From the NCBI RefSeq assembly GCF_003946045.1, contig NZ_RHNW01000003.1, positions 186,001 through 250,000 of the forward strand: 64,000 nucleotides of DNA, given 5' to 3'. A program made the translations under genes and the position numbers. The notes beneath the pieces are model-generated. The model made no database searches. It saw nothing but the letters and a program-made list of their open reading frames with translations, and had not been told where the DNA came from. Numbering within the stretch: the first letter of the stretch is position 1; each line of letters opens with the position of its first letter. Positions 23,251-32,172 of the stretch are shown piece by piece. Source of the stretch: Levilactobacillus mulengensis. GTDB taxonomy: Bacteria > Bacillota > Bacilli > Lactobacillales > Lactobacillaceae.

Positions 23251-24450
23251 ATGGCACAGATGACGCTCACAGAAAAAATTGCAGGCAACGTTGCGCGTTC
23301 GGTAAATCCTTTAGGACTCCAACAAATGATGGCCCAACAGATTGCGACAGTTACGAAACAGGGGACGTACGCGGGGGCCAAACACGCGTTGATTTTAGGT
23401 GGCTCCTCCAGCTATGGGCTAGCCAGTCGGCTCACGGCGGCCTTTGGCATGGGCGCGGCGACATTGTCCGTCGGCTACGAACGCCCACCACGGCCTGACT
23501 TTTTGGGAACGGCCGGTTGGTGGAATCAGATTTTCTTCAAGCAGATAGCGGAAAAAGCAGGCTTGTTGGCAGAAAATTTGAACGCCGACGTCTTCTTGCC
23601 GGAAACCAAGCGCGCAGTCATTCAGGCCATCAAGGCCGATTTCGGTGGCAAAATTGATCTCCTGGTCTATTCGATTGCTGCGCCCAAACGAAAAAATCCG
23701 GTGAATCCCGATGAGGCTTGGCGATCCGTCATCAAGCCGTTGGGCGCGCCACTCACGGATTACACGTTGGACCTGGAACACGAAAAACTTGTCGAGACCA
23801 CGTTGGCCCCCGCAACGGCGGATGAAGTCGCCGCGACCAACCATGTGATGGGTGGCGAGGACTGGGAACTCTGGGTTCACGCGCTACAGGCGGCCGGAGT
23901 TCTCGCCGACAATTTCAAAACGATTCTCTATTCCTACGAGGGTCCCCGGGTCACAGCGCCCATCTATCACGATGGCACGTTGGGCCAGGCCAAGCGGGCA
24001 GCTGAAGCCAGCGGGCGGCGTTTACAGGCCGAGTTGGCACCGCTGGGCGGAGAAGCACTGGTCAGCGTCAACCGTTCCGTGACGACCAAGGCGTCCGTGG
24101 TGATTCCGGGCTTTTCACGCTACTGCATGGCGCTCTACCGGGTCGAACAGGACCGTGGCGGCCATGAACAACCCAGCGACCACATTGACCGGCTATTCCG
24201 GGACATGGTCTACGGGAACCGCCGTGAAGTGGATGGCCGCGGGCGGTTGCGTCCGGATGCACGGGAATTGTCACCGGCGGTCCAGGACGTGGTCGAGGCG
24301 GTTTTGCCGCAAATCACGCCGGCCAATTTCACCTCGGATTTTCCTGGCTACCAACAATTTCGTCAGGAATTCCGTCAGCTAAACGGGTTCGGGGTCCCCG
24401 GGGTGCCGAACGTGCTGGACTCGGATGAATTTACAAATTTATCGTTTTAA
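23251..24450 (+). CDS. fabV: FabV-type trans-2-enoyl-CoA/ACP reductase
   Basis: The 399-residue protein has the NADH-binding motif of the FabV/TER family (HALILGGSSSYGLASRL) and the extended active site YX8K (YHDGTLGQAK) preceded by YSYEGP. SIAAPKRKNP and GFGVPGVPNVLD near the end are also family-typical. The enzyme reduces the trans-2 double bond of enoyl-ACP/CoA. FabV is best known from Gram-negatives and TER from clostridia; lactobacilli usually use FabI or FabK, so this may be an extra, perhaps acquired, isozyme. GGGAGGG precedes the ATG. It stands alone with a terminator. Confidence 0.93.
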   Translation: MAQMTLTEKIAGNVARSVNPLGLQQMMAQQIATVTKQGTYAGAKHALILGGSSSYGLASRLTAAFGMGAATLSVGYERPPRPDFLGTAGWWNQIFFKQIAEKAGLLAENLNADVFLPETKRAVIQAIKADFGGKIDLLVYSIAAPKRKNPVNPDEAWRSVIKPLGAPLTDYTLDLEHEKLVETTLAPATADEVAATNHVMGGEDWELWVHALQAAGVLADNFKTILYSYEGPRVTAPIYHDGTLGQAKRAAEASGRRLQAELAPLGGEALVSVNRSVTTKASVVIPGFSRYCMALYRVEQDRGGHEQPSDHIDRLFRDMVYGNRREVDGRGRLRPDARELSPAVQDVVEAVLPQITPANFTSDFPGYQQFRQEFRQLNGFGVPGVPNVLDSDEFTNLSF

Positions 24451-24465
24451 TAAGAAATTGATGAG

Positions 24466-24492
24466 AACGACACGGCTAGTGGTGTCGTTTTT
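24466..24492 (+). terminator. Terminator of fabV
   Basis: AACGACAC and GTGTCGTTTTT form a short stem with a T tail. Confidence 0.75.
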
Positions 24493-24711
24493 CTGTGTGG
24501 CACGAGAGCGGTTTAATCTGTGAAATACCGGGATTAGTCGGGGGCCTAGCGTCAAATTAGCGTCATCAGGCCCAGAAAAAAGTTCACGCGAACGATTGCT
24601 TTTTGCTAGGGAAATGGGGCAAAAAGGTCTATAATACTTAGCAGTTTCTAGTGGCGTTAAAGGGCTTTAGGACGCGGCTAGTTGAAATCGCTTGAGGAGA
24701 AAATTTAACTT

Positions 24712-25158
24712 ATGACACCATCAATTCAGATTATATTTGCCAGTCAATCTGGTCGTAACCGGGCCATCGCTGGCCACGTGCAAGCGCAACTGGCGTCCCG
24801 GGCACAGACCGTGATTACTGAGATTTCACAGGCCAATGCCTTTGATTTAGCAGCGAACGATGCCATTATTGTGATTAGTTATACCTTCCACGACGGCGAC
24901 TTGCCGGACGAGGCCCAGGATTTCTTTGAGGATTTAAAAGAAGTTGATTTGGCGCGGACCAAGTTTGCCGTTCTGGGTTCCAGCTCAAAGAAACACATCC
25001 ACTTTGGCCGGGCCGTCGACTACCTCACCATCCAGCTGAATTCCAGCAACGGTGAACAGGTCGCTGACTCAGTCAAGATTGACCAGGATCCGGACGACTC
25101 AGACTGGGCGCGGGTCGACGCCTTGACGGCTCAGGTATTAGCTAGCCTGCAGGTTTAA
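24712..25158 (+). CDS. Flavodoxin-like protein
   Basis: The 148-residue protein has the FMN phosphate loop at its start (IIFASQSGRNRAIAGHV, where typical flavodoxins have SxTGNT). A second loop, VISYTFHDGDLPDEAQDFFEDL, is followed by FAVLGSSSKKHIHFGRAVD, a standard flavodoxin core. It would carry electrons in the cytoplasm; the partner is unknown. TATAAT near 24632 is a likely -10 box. GAGGAG stands about 12 bp before the ATG. Repeat B1 starts 25 bp after the stop. Confidence 0.88.
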   Translation: MTPSIQIIFASQSGRNRAIAGHVQAQLASRAQTVITEISQANAFDLAANDAIIVISYTFHDGDLPDEAQDFFEDLKEVDLARTKFAVLGSSSKKHIHFGRAVDYLTIQLNSSNGEQVADSVKIDQDPDDSDWARVDALTAQVLASLQV

Positions 25159-25182
25159 GCGAAACAGATTGTGTAAACTGTT

Positions 25183-25319
25183 GCGCCTGCGGCCTCCAGG
25201 TACTCCGCCTGCTGTGGGGTCGGTTCCCGCCTGAGAAGCGGGCTCCCACCTCGACTTTAAGCCCTGCGGGGATCATGCAGGTCTCAAAGGTCGTCCCCGT
25301 ACCTGGCTGCCTCCGGCTC
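25183..25319 (-). repeat. Structured intergenic repeat B1 (short form)
   Basis: CCAGGTAC pairs perfectly with GTACCTGG, flanked by GCCTGCGGC and GCTGCCTCCGGC. The hairpin holding the CAGCTGTGTCG motif is missing, so this copy is internally deleted. Its 3' end faces the flavodoxin stop codon. Confidence 0.75.
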
Positions 25320-25534
25320 CTGATTGTGGGCTTGCCGGTAGACTGGCTAAGTCTGAGGGCCGGTTGTCTGGGTGATGCAACTTGGCATCAGCTAGGTAAC
25401 TGGCACAGTGGTCACGGTCAGGTTAAATGCCGCGACCATTGTGGGAGGTACCACCCATGTCAGCCGTGAGGACAGCGGAAACTCGAGAAGTATTGTGTTT
25501 GAATGCAGGTAACACCAGTGTCAGTTCCGAGACA

Positions 25535-25770
25535 GTGAAAATGAGAGGTCAATGTTAGCGACCAGAGGCGGGCCAAGGTGTCCAGCTGTGTCGGTGGTCT
25601 TAGTTGAGTGGATTTCTCAACTTAGAGCACGGGACGACCTTGGAAACTCACGGTTTTGGTGAGGTTTCAAGGCGAGGTGAAGGACCGTTTCTCAGGCCGG
25701 AACCGGGCCCCACAGCAGGATACCTTGAGCCAGCCGGCGGGAACGAATTTGACCACGGCCTCGTTTTCGC
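25535..25770 (+). repeat. Structured intergenic repeat A3
   Basis: The outer stem is GTGAAAATGAG with CTCGTTTTCGC, and the covarying stem is CAAGGTGTCC with GGATACCTTG. Motifs GACCAGAGGCGGGCC, CAGCTGTGTCGGTGG and CCCACAGCAGG are present. Its 3' end faces the GNAT gene 81 bp on. Confidence 0.85.
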
Positions 25771-25851
25771 TGTCCGGTAAGGCGAAATCAAAGACTAGAA
25801 TAACCAGCACCAACCAATGTAAGATAAAATTTAAGATGAGGTGAGACCACC

Positions 25852-26370
25852 ATGTATTTACGGAAAGCAAAGATTGAAGAATTAGACCTAGTTTGTGACA
25901 TTATCGAAGACGGCAAGAAGCAACTCGCTGACGCCGGCATCGACCAATGGCAAAACGAATACCCTAACCGCAACGTGATCAAGGGGGATATTGAAGACGG
26001 CCGGGCAGTAATTTACAACAGTGATGACCACGAAACGTTGGGCGTTGCCGCTGTGATTGAAGCGCCAGACCACGCCTACGACACCCTGCAGGGCGAATGG
26101 CAAAAGGATACCGATAAGTACGTGACGGTCCACCGGGTAGCCATCTTCTCCCATCACCAGGGAAAAGGGTACGCCTCACAATTGTTCCGCGACTTGTTCG
26201 ACTATATCGCGAAGAATCATCCAGATGCTGAGAGTATTCGGATTGATACCCACCGGGACAATGCCAAGATGCAACATTTAATTGAAAAATTTGGGTTCGT
26301 CAAGGCCGGGCAAATCGTTGGCGTTTACCATCCAGACGACGTCTGCTTCGTTTATGAGAAGGTTTTGTAA
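25852..26370 (+). CDS. GNAT-family N-acetyltransferase
   Basis: The 172-residue protein starts at ATG after GAGGTGA. The GNAT fold is clear: an N-terminal LRKAKIEELDLVCDIIEDGKK, the acetyl-CoA loop VAIFSHHQGKGYASQLF (Q-x-x-G-x-A type) and the C-terminal RIDTHRDNAKMQHLIEKFGFVKAG. The N-terminal IDQWQNEYPN is shared with many lactobacillar GNATs. The acceptor, whether an amine, peptide or antibiotic, is unknown. Confidence 0.9.
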   Translation: MYLRKAKIEELDLVCDIIEDGKKQLADAGIDQWQNEYPNRNVIKGDIEDGRAVIYNSDDHETLGVAAVIEAPDHAYDTLQGEWQKDTDKYVTVHRVAIFSHHQGKGYASQLFRDLFDYIAKNHPDAESIRIDTHRDNAKMQHLIEKFGFVKAGQIVGVYHPDDVCFVYEKVL

Positions 26371-26383
26371 AAAGTTTCGTGAA

Positions 26384-26420
26384 GACCGTTACCGGCACAC
26401 CGCCGCTAACGGCCTTTTTT
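26384..26420 (+). terminator. Terminator of the GNAT gene
   Basis: GACCGTTA pairs with TAACGGCC, followed by TTTTTT. Confidence 0.7.
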
Positions 26421-26679
26421 GTATACAGGTCAGATTGAAACAACACTAATTTTGCGGCATACTTGAAAATAGAATTAACAAACATACGCATTTTTTGCAT
26501 AAAAAAAGATTGCGAAAAGGACCCAAATCAGGTAACCTTTTCTCATGAAGTTTTAATCATACATGTTTGTATTCGTTAACTAGTGCCAGACCTATCTCTA
26601 AGCTGGCAGGTAGTGACGAGATTATTGTTCATTAAATGAAACGCTTGTGTAGGGTTAAACCAGTGTCAGTCCCGAGACA
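26421..26679. other. A+T-rich spacer with one weak hairpin
   Basis: The only structure seen is GAAAAGG/CCTTTTC at 26515-26543. There is no credible gene, and repeat A4 begins at 26680. Confidence 0.45.
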
Positions 26680-26915
26680 GTGAAAATGAGGGGTCAATGT
26701 TAGTGACCAGAGGCGGGCCAAGGTGCCCAGCTGTGTCGGTGGTCTTGGTTGAGTGGTTTTCTCAACCTAGAGCACGGGTCGACCTTGGAAACTCACGATT
26801 TTGGTGAGGTTTCAAGGCGAGGTGAAGGACCGTTTCTCAGGCCGGAACCGTACCCCATAGCAGGGTACCTTGAGCCCGCCGGCGGGAACGGATTTGACCA
26901 CAGCCTCATTTTCAC
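26680..26915 (+). repeat. Structured intergenic repeat A4
   Basis: The outer stem is GTGAAAATGAGG with CCTCATTTTCAC, and the covarying stem is CAAGGTGCCC with GGGTACCTTG. The preceding CCAGTGTCAG...CCGAGACA is shared with A3. Its 3' end, running into CCCGGAGGCG, faces the permease start 75 bp away. Confidence 0.88.
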
Positions 26916-26990
26916 CCTCCCGGAGGCGCTGACAAAAACGAGTTTAACCCGGACCAAGCGTGATCATATGTACAGAAAGAAGGAATTAGA

Positions 26991-28361
26991 TTGCAGAGAA
27001 AACTAAGTGCCCGTCAAATGCAGATGATTGCGTTGGGCGGTACAATCGGCGTTGGATTATTTATGGGGTCTGGTTCCACAATCAAGTGGACGGGACCTTC
27101 CGTCCTTATCGCGTATATTATTTCAGGTGTTTTCTTATACTTAATTATGCGGGCGTTGGGCGAAATGCTTTACGTTCACCCCACAACCGGTTCATTCGCA
27201 ACGTTTGCGTCCGAATACATGCACCCCGTCTTTGGGTTCCTGACCGCCTGGAGTAACATCTTCCAGTTCATCGTGGTCGGCATGAGTGAAATGATTGCCC
27301 TGGGTGGGTATTTCCGCTTCTGGTGGCCCAACCTACCGGACTGGATTCCCGGCCTGGTCGCCATCACGTTCCTCTGTATCGCTAACCTGATTTCCGTGAA
27401 AATGTTCGGGGAACTGGAATTCTGGTTTGCCCTGATCAAAGTGGTCACGATTATTTTAATGATCATTGCCGGCTTGGGTGTCATCCTGTTTGGCTTTGGC
27501 AATGGCGGTCACGCGGTTGGTATCAGTAACTTGTGGAGTCACGGTGGTTTCTTCACCGGTGGCGCCAAGGGCTTCATTTACGCGTTGGCTATCGTGTTGG
27601 CCTCGTATCAAGGTATCGAGTTGATTGGGGTCACGGCCGGTGAAGCCGAGAATCCGCAACACACCCTGGTCGCCGCGATTCGCTCGACGGTTGCCCGGAT
27701 TTTGATCTTCTACGTGGGCGCAATCTTTGTGATTGTGGCCATCTATCCGTGGAACCAATTGAACCAAATTGGCTCACCATTCGTTCAAACGTTTGCTAAG
27801 ATTGGGATTACGGCAGCGGCTTCCATCATCAACTTCGTGGTTGTGACGGCCGCGTTGTCCGGGTCTAATTCCGGAATCTACAGTGCCAGCCGGATGGCCT
27901 TTACCTTGGCGGACAAGGGTCAGCTGCCCCGAAAGGTCACGCTGCTTAACCGTCATGGGGTGCCATTTTACTCCGTCATCGCGATTTCTTTGGGGATTGC
28001 GATTGGGGTGGTCTTAAACGTGGTCCTGCCCATGTTCTTCAAGGATGCGAGCCAAATCTTCGTGATGGTTTACAGTTCCAGTGTCCTGCCCGGCATGGTG
28101 CCGTGGTTCGTGATTTTGATCAGTGAAATCGAGTTCCGCAAGCAAAATCCTAAAGAGATGGCCAACCATCCGTTTAAGATGCCGTTTGCGCCATGGTCCA
28201 ACTACGTCACGCTGGTCTTCTTGGCAGTCACACTGATTTTTATGTTCCTGAATCCAGAAACGCGGGTATCCATTTTGGTTGGGGTGGTCTTCCTGGCCGT
28301 CATGACCCTGATCTACTTCCGCAAGTACCAGCCACGCGAAAAGGCTGCGGCTAAGAAGTAA
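26991..28361 (+). CDS. Amino-acid permease (APC superfamily, AAT family)
   Basis: The 456-residue protein has about 12 membrane helices. It opens [25 protein letters not shown], the AAT-family signature, and has [20 protein letters not shown] in TM3 and the EAENPQ loop after TM6. It imports an amino acid with protons; the substrate (GABA, Ala/Ser/Gly and aromatic amino acids are all known for the family) cannot be fixed. The start is TTG after AAGGAA. The gene is bracketed by repeats A4 upstream and B2 downstream, both facing it. Confidence 0.92.
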   Translation: MQRKLSARQMQMIALGGTIGVGLFMGSGSTIKWTGPSVLIAYIISGVFLYLIMRALGEMLYVHPTTGSFATFASEYMHPVFGFLTAWSNIFQFIVVGMSEMIALGGYFRFWWPNLPDWIPGLVAITFLCIANLISVKMFGELEFWFALIKVVTIILMIIAGLGVILFGFGNGGHAVGISNLWSHGGFFTGGAKGFIYALAIVLASYQGIELIGVTAGEAENPQHTLVAAIRSTVARILIFYVGAIFVIVAIYPWNQLNQIGSPFVQTFAKIGITAAASIINFVVVTAALSGSNSGIYSASRMAFTLADKGQLPRKVTLLNRHGVPFYSVIAISLGIAIGVVLNVVLPMFFKDASQIFVMVYSSSVLPGMVPWFVILISEIEFRKQNPKEMANHPFKMPFAPWSNYVTLVFLAVTLIFMFLNPETRVSILVGVVFLAVMTLIYFRKYQPREKAAAKK

Positions 28362-28377
28362 ATTGTGCGTTGAACAC

Positions 28378-28556
28378 CTCCGTCAGCCAGGCACGCCGCC
28401 TGCTATGGGGAACGGCTACGGCCTGAGAATCGGTCCTTCGCCTCGCTTTTAAGCCGCAAAGATCACGCGTCTCAAAAGTCGTCCCGTGACGTAAGCCGGT
28501 AAAAAACACCGACTAACGCCACCGACACAGCTGGCTCTGTGCCTGGCTGACTCCGG
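28378..28556 (-). repeat. Structured intergenic repeat B2
   Basis: CCGTCAGCCAGGCAC pairs with GTGCCTGGCTGAC. Inner hairpins are GCCGGT/ACCGAC-type and CTTTTAAGCC...CTCAAAAG. Its 3' end lies 16 bp from the permease stop codon. Confidence 0.82.
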
Positions 28557-28888
28557 CGATGACAATCTGTGTGTCGTTAGCCGTTAGCAGCGGCAGTTTC
28601 ACTGTAGGTCTAATAAAATTAAATGTGTATTGGGGCCCAGTTCAGTAGTTATGGACTGGGCCTTTCTATGTGCTTAGATAGCTGATTAACCTTTTAATTC
28701 ACCGTAAAGTTGCGGTATGATACAGTAACTGAGGTAAAAAATATCAGCACGATTCCACACTATCGGCAACGAGTTATGGCAACCGACCCACAATAAGAAA
28801 GTTGACCAACTATGCGGCCAGCAGCGACGAATATGACCAGCTCCTGCTTTTGGGTTTCCAAACCAGAGTAGACATAACGCGCAATCAG
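28557..28888. other. Spacer between back-to-back repeats B2 and B3
   Basis: It holds a terminator-like hairpin at 28633-28667 (GGCCCAGTTC/GACTGGGCC followed by TTTCT). No gene is seen. Confidence 0.5.
28633..28667 (+). terminator. Terminator-like hairpin
   Basis: GGCCCAGTTC and GACTGGGCC flank AGTAGTTAT, followed by TTTCT. Confidence 0.7.
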
Positions 28889-29075
28889 AGCCGGAGGAAG
28901 CCAGGACGGAGCCAGCTGTGTCGAGGGTGTTAGTCGGCGTTTCTGAGCCGGCTTACAGCCTGGGGCAACCTTTTAGACTTGCATGATCCTCGCAAGGCTA
29001 AAAGTTGAGGTGGGAGCCCGAACTTTGGCGGAAACCGACCCCACAGCAGGCGTAGTCCTGGAAGCCGCAGGCGGC
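28889..29075 (+). repeat. Structured intergenic repeat B3
   Basis: CCAGGAC pairs with GTCCTGG inside outer GCCGGAGG/CCGCAGGCGGC. Conserved CAGCTGTGTCG and CCCCACAGCAGG are present. It is over 90% identical to B4 (42899). Its 3' end faces the gene at 29144. Confidence 0.85.
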
Positions 29076-29143
29076 TATCACAACCCGCACTTGACCTTAA
29101 TCACTAAAGCAGAATGAGAACCCCAAAGAAGGAGCAAAAAAAT

Positions 29144-29806
29144 ATGAGTCGACCAGGGAATTACGGCAAATCGAGTCGTCTAAAACAATTACGTCAGCTA
29201 AAGCGCCGCAAACAGCGTCAGGCCGGTAACGTCATTGATTGGCAACAGGTGGAGGACTTTCTCCTCGGCCGTTACCATTTGACCCAGGGCAGCAAGCGCT
29301 CACCCTTAGTGGACGCCACCGTTCAGCGCTTTTTCAGTGAATGGTTGACCACCGTACTGGCGCAAGGCGAGTCCCAGGTGCAATGGGACATTGCCGCCAC
29401 CACGGCGACCACGTTGAAGCGGATTGGCAATCAGGTGCCCTGGCAGTTCTACGGCGTCCTGCTGGGACAGGTGATGAACTGGCAAAAATTCCTGTTACGG
29501 GAAGGACCCGCCGTGCCACTGGCCACGCGCCGGCAAATCGTGAAGCCCCTGACAGCGACGGCGTATGCGGCCTTGGTGGCCGACCAACTAGCCGTGAACT
29601 TACTAACCGTCATGGCAACGCCCATCACGCCCGAACAACGGGAGCGGCTGACGCAGAGTTTCTTCCACGATGGCCAGGTACAATGGCCCGCAGTCGACGC
29701 CCTGTTTAGTCCCTTGGGGTATCAGATTCAGGGAACGCCAGATGACCCCACGCGTGACTGGTTAAACGGGTTGTTGGCCTTAACCGTGGCCGACTTCCAT
29801 CATTAA
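29144..29806 (+). CDS. Hypothetical protein with a basic N-terminus
   Basis: The 220-residue soluble protein starts at ATG after AAGGAG; an earlier in-frame ATG at 29114 overlaps this site. The first 30 residues are very Lys/Arg rich (RLKQLRQLKRRKQRQ), suggesting nucleic-acid or ribosome contact. The rest is Trp- and Leu-rich helical sequence (VDATVQRFFSEWLTTVL, QVPWQFYGVLLGQVMNWQKFLL) without recognisable motifs. I do not recognise the family. It is monocistronic. Confidence 0.65.
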   Translation: MSRPGNYGKSSRLKQLRQLKRRKQRQAGNVIDWQQVEDFLLGRYHLTQGSKRSPLVDATVQRFFSEWLTTVLAQGESQVQWDIAATTATTLKRIGNQVPWQFYGVLLGQVMNWQKFLLREGPAVPLATRRQIVKPLTATAYAALVADQLAVNLLTVMATPITPEQRERLTQSFFHDGQVQWPAVDALFSPLGYQIQGTPDDPTRDWLNGLLALTVADFHH

Positions 29807-29823
29807 ATGACTAGGTACGAAAG

Positions 29824-29848
29824 GCCGGCTTAAAGCTGGTCTTTTTAT
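29824..29848 (+). terminator. Terminator of the hypothetical gene
   Basis: AGGCCGGCTT and AGCTGGTCTTTTT form a compact hairpin with a T tail. Confidence 0.75.
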
Positions 29849-30165
29849 TTGGAACCGGTTATCATCATTAGTGAATCAAGCAATTGGCTACTAAAGGAAT
29901 TATTTAGTAAGACCGTCGGCGGACCAAGTGGCCGACACGGAACAAGTTAGGGAATCAGCTTACGGGTGGCTCAGCCATTACCGGGGCTATTCGTTTACTC
30001 TAAAACTGGTAATCATGAGACTATGCTTGATGGGTAATGGGTTTAAATTCGGTTCGTCAGCAGGTCCCCCTTAACGATGGCAACAGTCGGTGAGGGGCAC
30101 GGCAACAGGCCTAACTGATTAACGGGATAACCCACGGCAATCCAAACGAATGCGGATTGCAGATA
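29849..30165. other. Gene-free spacer before repeat A5
   Basis: I see no ORF with a ribosome-binding site, no repeat copy and no strong hairpin. Confidence 0.5.
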
Positions 30166-30393
30166 GAAAATAACCCGCAAATGTCAGTGACCAGAGGCGG
30201 GCCAAACCGCTCAGTTGTGTCGCTGGTCTTAGCTGAGGTTTCTTCACTCAGCTAAGACCAGGGGATGACCTTTGAGACCGTTCCTCAGGCTCAAAGTCAA
30301 GGTGGAAGCCCGTACCACAGGCTGGAACCGGCCCCACAACAGGGCGGTTTGAGCCCGCCGCCGGGAACGAACCATTTGCTAATCGTTATTTTC
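30166..30393 (+). repeat. Structured intergenic repeat A5
   Basis: The outer stem is GAAAATAAC with GTTATTTTC and the covarying stem CAAACCGCTC with GGGCGGTTTG; both differ from other copies yet pair. The hairpin GGTCTTAGCTGAG/CTCAGCTAAGACC is perfect. Its 3' end faces the WxL operon 47 bp on. Confidence 0.88.
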
Positions 30394-30440
30394 AAAGCAG
30401 CCCGGAGATCGTAGGACTAACTTTTAGAGGAGTGAGTATG

Positions 30441-31088
30441 ATGACTCGCAGATTAAAGGTTTCGCTGCTGAGTAGCCTAGCCATTCTAGGCCTCGGGATT
30501 GGCTTTGCCGGTGCGCTTCCAGCTGCAGCGGCAACTACCGATACCAGCAGTAGCAGCGACAGTAGTAGCAGTTCATCTGCCACTACCACGGAAAACACGA
30601 CAACGTCTGCAGACTTTACCATGGATCCAAACGCAGCTGTTTCACTGGATAGTGCCCCAAACATTAGCTTTGGGAGCAACCCAGCACCTAACGGCAAGGT
30701 CAACGGGAATTACTTCTCAACGACCGTCGACAATCCACTTGAGGTTTCTAACCCTGGGGTAGCCACTGGGTGGAGCGTTCAGTTAAAGAACACGCCATTC
30801 ACGGATACCGCGGGCGATACCTTGAGCGGTGCCGTTCTGAGCTTAGGTGACGCGAGCGTAGATGCAGCCAACGAGGGCAACCCTTCGGCCACACCAATTG
30901 CGACGATTTCGCCGCTCGAGGGTGGCAGCATCAATCAGTTAGTCTTCGCCGCTGAAGCCAAGGGTGGCTTAGGTGTGTGGGACGCGACCTATGCCCCAGC
31001 CAAAGTTAACTTGACGGTTCCCGCTGGGCAACTTCCAGGGGACTACACCTCAACGCTGACGTGGCAGCTGAGTGAGACGCCACAATGA
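30441..31088 (+). CDS. WxL-domain surface protein
   Basis: The 215-residue protein has a signal peptide (KVSLLSSLAILGLGIGFAGALPAAAA) followed by a Ser/Thr-rich linker. The C-terminal WxL domain has its two motifs at GWSVQL and YTSTLTWQL. WxL domains bind peptidoglycan non-covalently and partner with DUF916 proteins. GAGGAG suits ATG 30441 (30438 is possible). It is the first gene of a three-gene surface operon of csc-cluster type. Confidence 0.92.
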   Translation: MTRRLKVSLLSSLAILGLGIGFAGALPAAAATTDTSSSSDSSSSSSATTTENTTTSADFTMDPNAAVSLDSAPNISFGSNPAPNGKVNGNYFSTTVDNPLEVSNPGVATGWSVQLKNTPFTDTAGDTLSGAVLSLGDASVDAANEGNPSATPIATISPLEGGSINQLVFAAEAKGGLGVWDATYAPAKVNLTVPAGQLPGDYTSTLTWQLSETPQ

Positions 31089-31134
31089 TGATGGCTGACC
31101 GGTAGTTAATTTGGTAACTGAGGGGGAGTCAGTG

Positions 31135-32160
31135 ATGAATCGGGGACTAAAAATTTTGTTTGCCATTGGACTGGCCATGTTGACGTTAGCCGGTCACGTA
31201 CCGACGGCTGCCGCGGATTCCGTAGGCTATACCGTTAAAGCGTCGTTACCCAGTAATCAGTTGAACAAGCAGGCCGGCTACTTTGACCTGTTGACACAAC
31301 CCCGGGCGCAACAACACCTGACGATTTATATTACGAACACCAGTAACCGCCAGCAATCATTCAATGTCAGTGTGACCCAAGCCATCACCAACGATAACGG
31401 GGTGATCGACTACAGTCAGCTCAAGCCACAGTTGGATCAATCGCTGAAGGTCGGCATCAAAGACATCTTCAGTCGGGCGTCCAACCAGAAGGTCACGGTC
31501 CCAGCTAATGCCCGGAAACAAGTGACGCTCACCTATACGATGCCCGCCAAACGGCTCCGGGGAATGATTCTCGGTGGCGTGTATGTGGAACAGGTTCCCG
31601 GCAAAACGAAAAAGCCAACGGCCCACTTTACCATTCAAAATGCCTTTGCCTATGCAATCGGCATCGAGTTGCAAGAGAGTCGCCAGCCAGTAGCGCCGAA
31701 CCTGTTACTACATCAGATTCAAGCGACACAGATCAACCGTCGCAATTTTGTGACGGCCAATCTGCAAAACCCTGAGCCAGGCATTATGCAAAAACTGAAG
31801 ATCAATGCGCGAGTTACCAAGGTCGGCGCGACCCAGACCCTCATCCGGCAACAGCAGAGTGGGCTGGGGATGGCGCCCAACAGTAACTTTAACTTTGGGA
31901 TTCCGTGGGGGACCCAGAACTTACCGGCGGGGCAGTACACCCTGCATTTAACGGCCCAAGCTGGCAAACGAGATTGGCAGTTTACCCGTAATTTCACCAT
32001 TGCGAACCGCACCGTCAAGCGGATGAACAAGACCGTCTTGACGCCAACACGCCAGCCTAACTACTGGTTGTACGCTTTATTAGGCCTGTTGATTGCTTTA
32101 CTGTTAGCAATCATTGGGTACCTGTGGTATCGCAATCGGCACCAAAAATCAGCGAAATAG
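31135..32160 (+). CDS. DUF916/DUF3324 WxL-interacting protein
   Basis: The 341-residue protein starts at ATG after GGGGGAG. A signal peptide (ILFAIGLAMLTLAGHVPTAAA) is followed by an Ig-like DUF916 domain (GYTVKASLPSNQLNKQAGYFDL) and a DUF3324 domain (ENAFAY-type block NAFAYAIGIELQES). A C-terminal membrane anchor (WLYALLGLLIALLLAIIGYLWY) and basic tail complete it. Such proteins hold WxL proteins at the surface and can bind host matrix. The next gene follows within 13 bp. Confidence 0.92.
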   Translation: MNRGLKILFAIGLAMLTLAGHVPTAAADSVGYTVKASLPSNQLNKQAGYFDLLTQPRAQQHLTIYITNTSNRQQSFNVSVTQAITNDNGVIDYSQLKPQLDQSLKVGIKDIFSRASNQKVTVPANARKQVTLTYTMPAKRLRGMILGGVYVEQVPGKTKKPTAHFTIQNAFAYAIGIELQESRQPVAPNLLLHQIQATQINRRNFVTANLQNPEPGIMQKLKINARVTKVGATQTLIRQQQSGLGMAPNSNFNFGIPWGTQNLPAGQYTLHLTAQAGKRDWQFTRNFTIANRTVKRMNKTVLTPTRQPNYWLYALLGLLIALLLAIIGYLWYRNRHQKSAK

Positions 32161-32172
32161 GAGGGATGGCAG

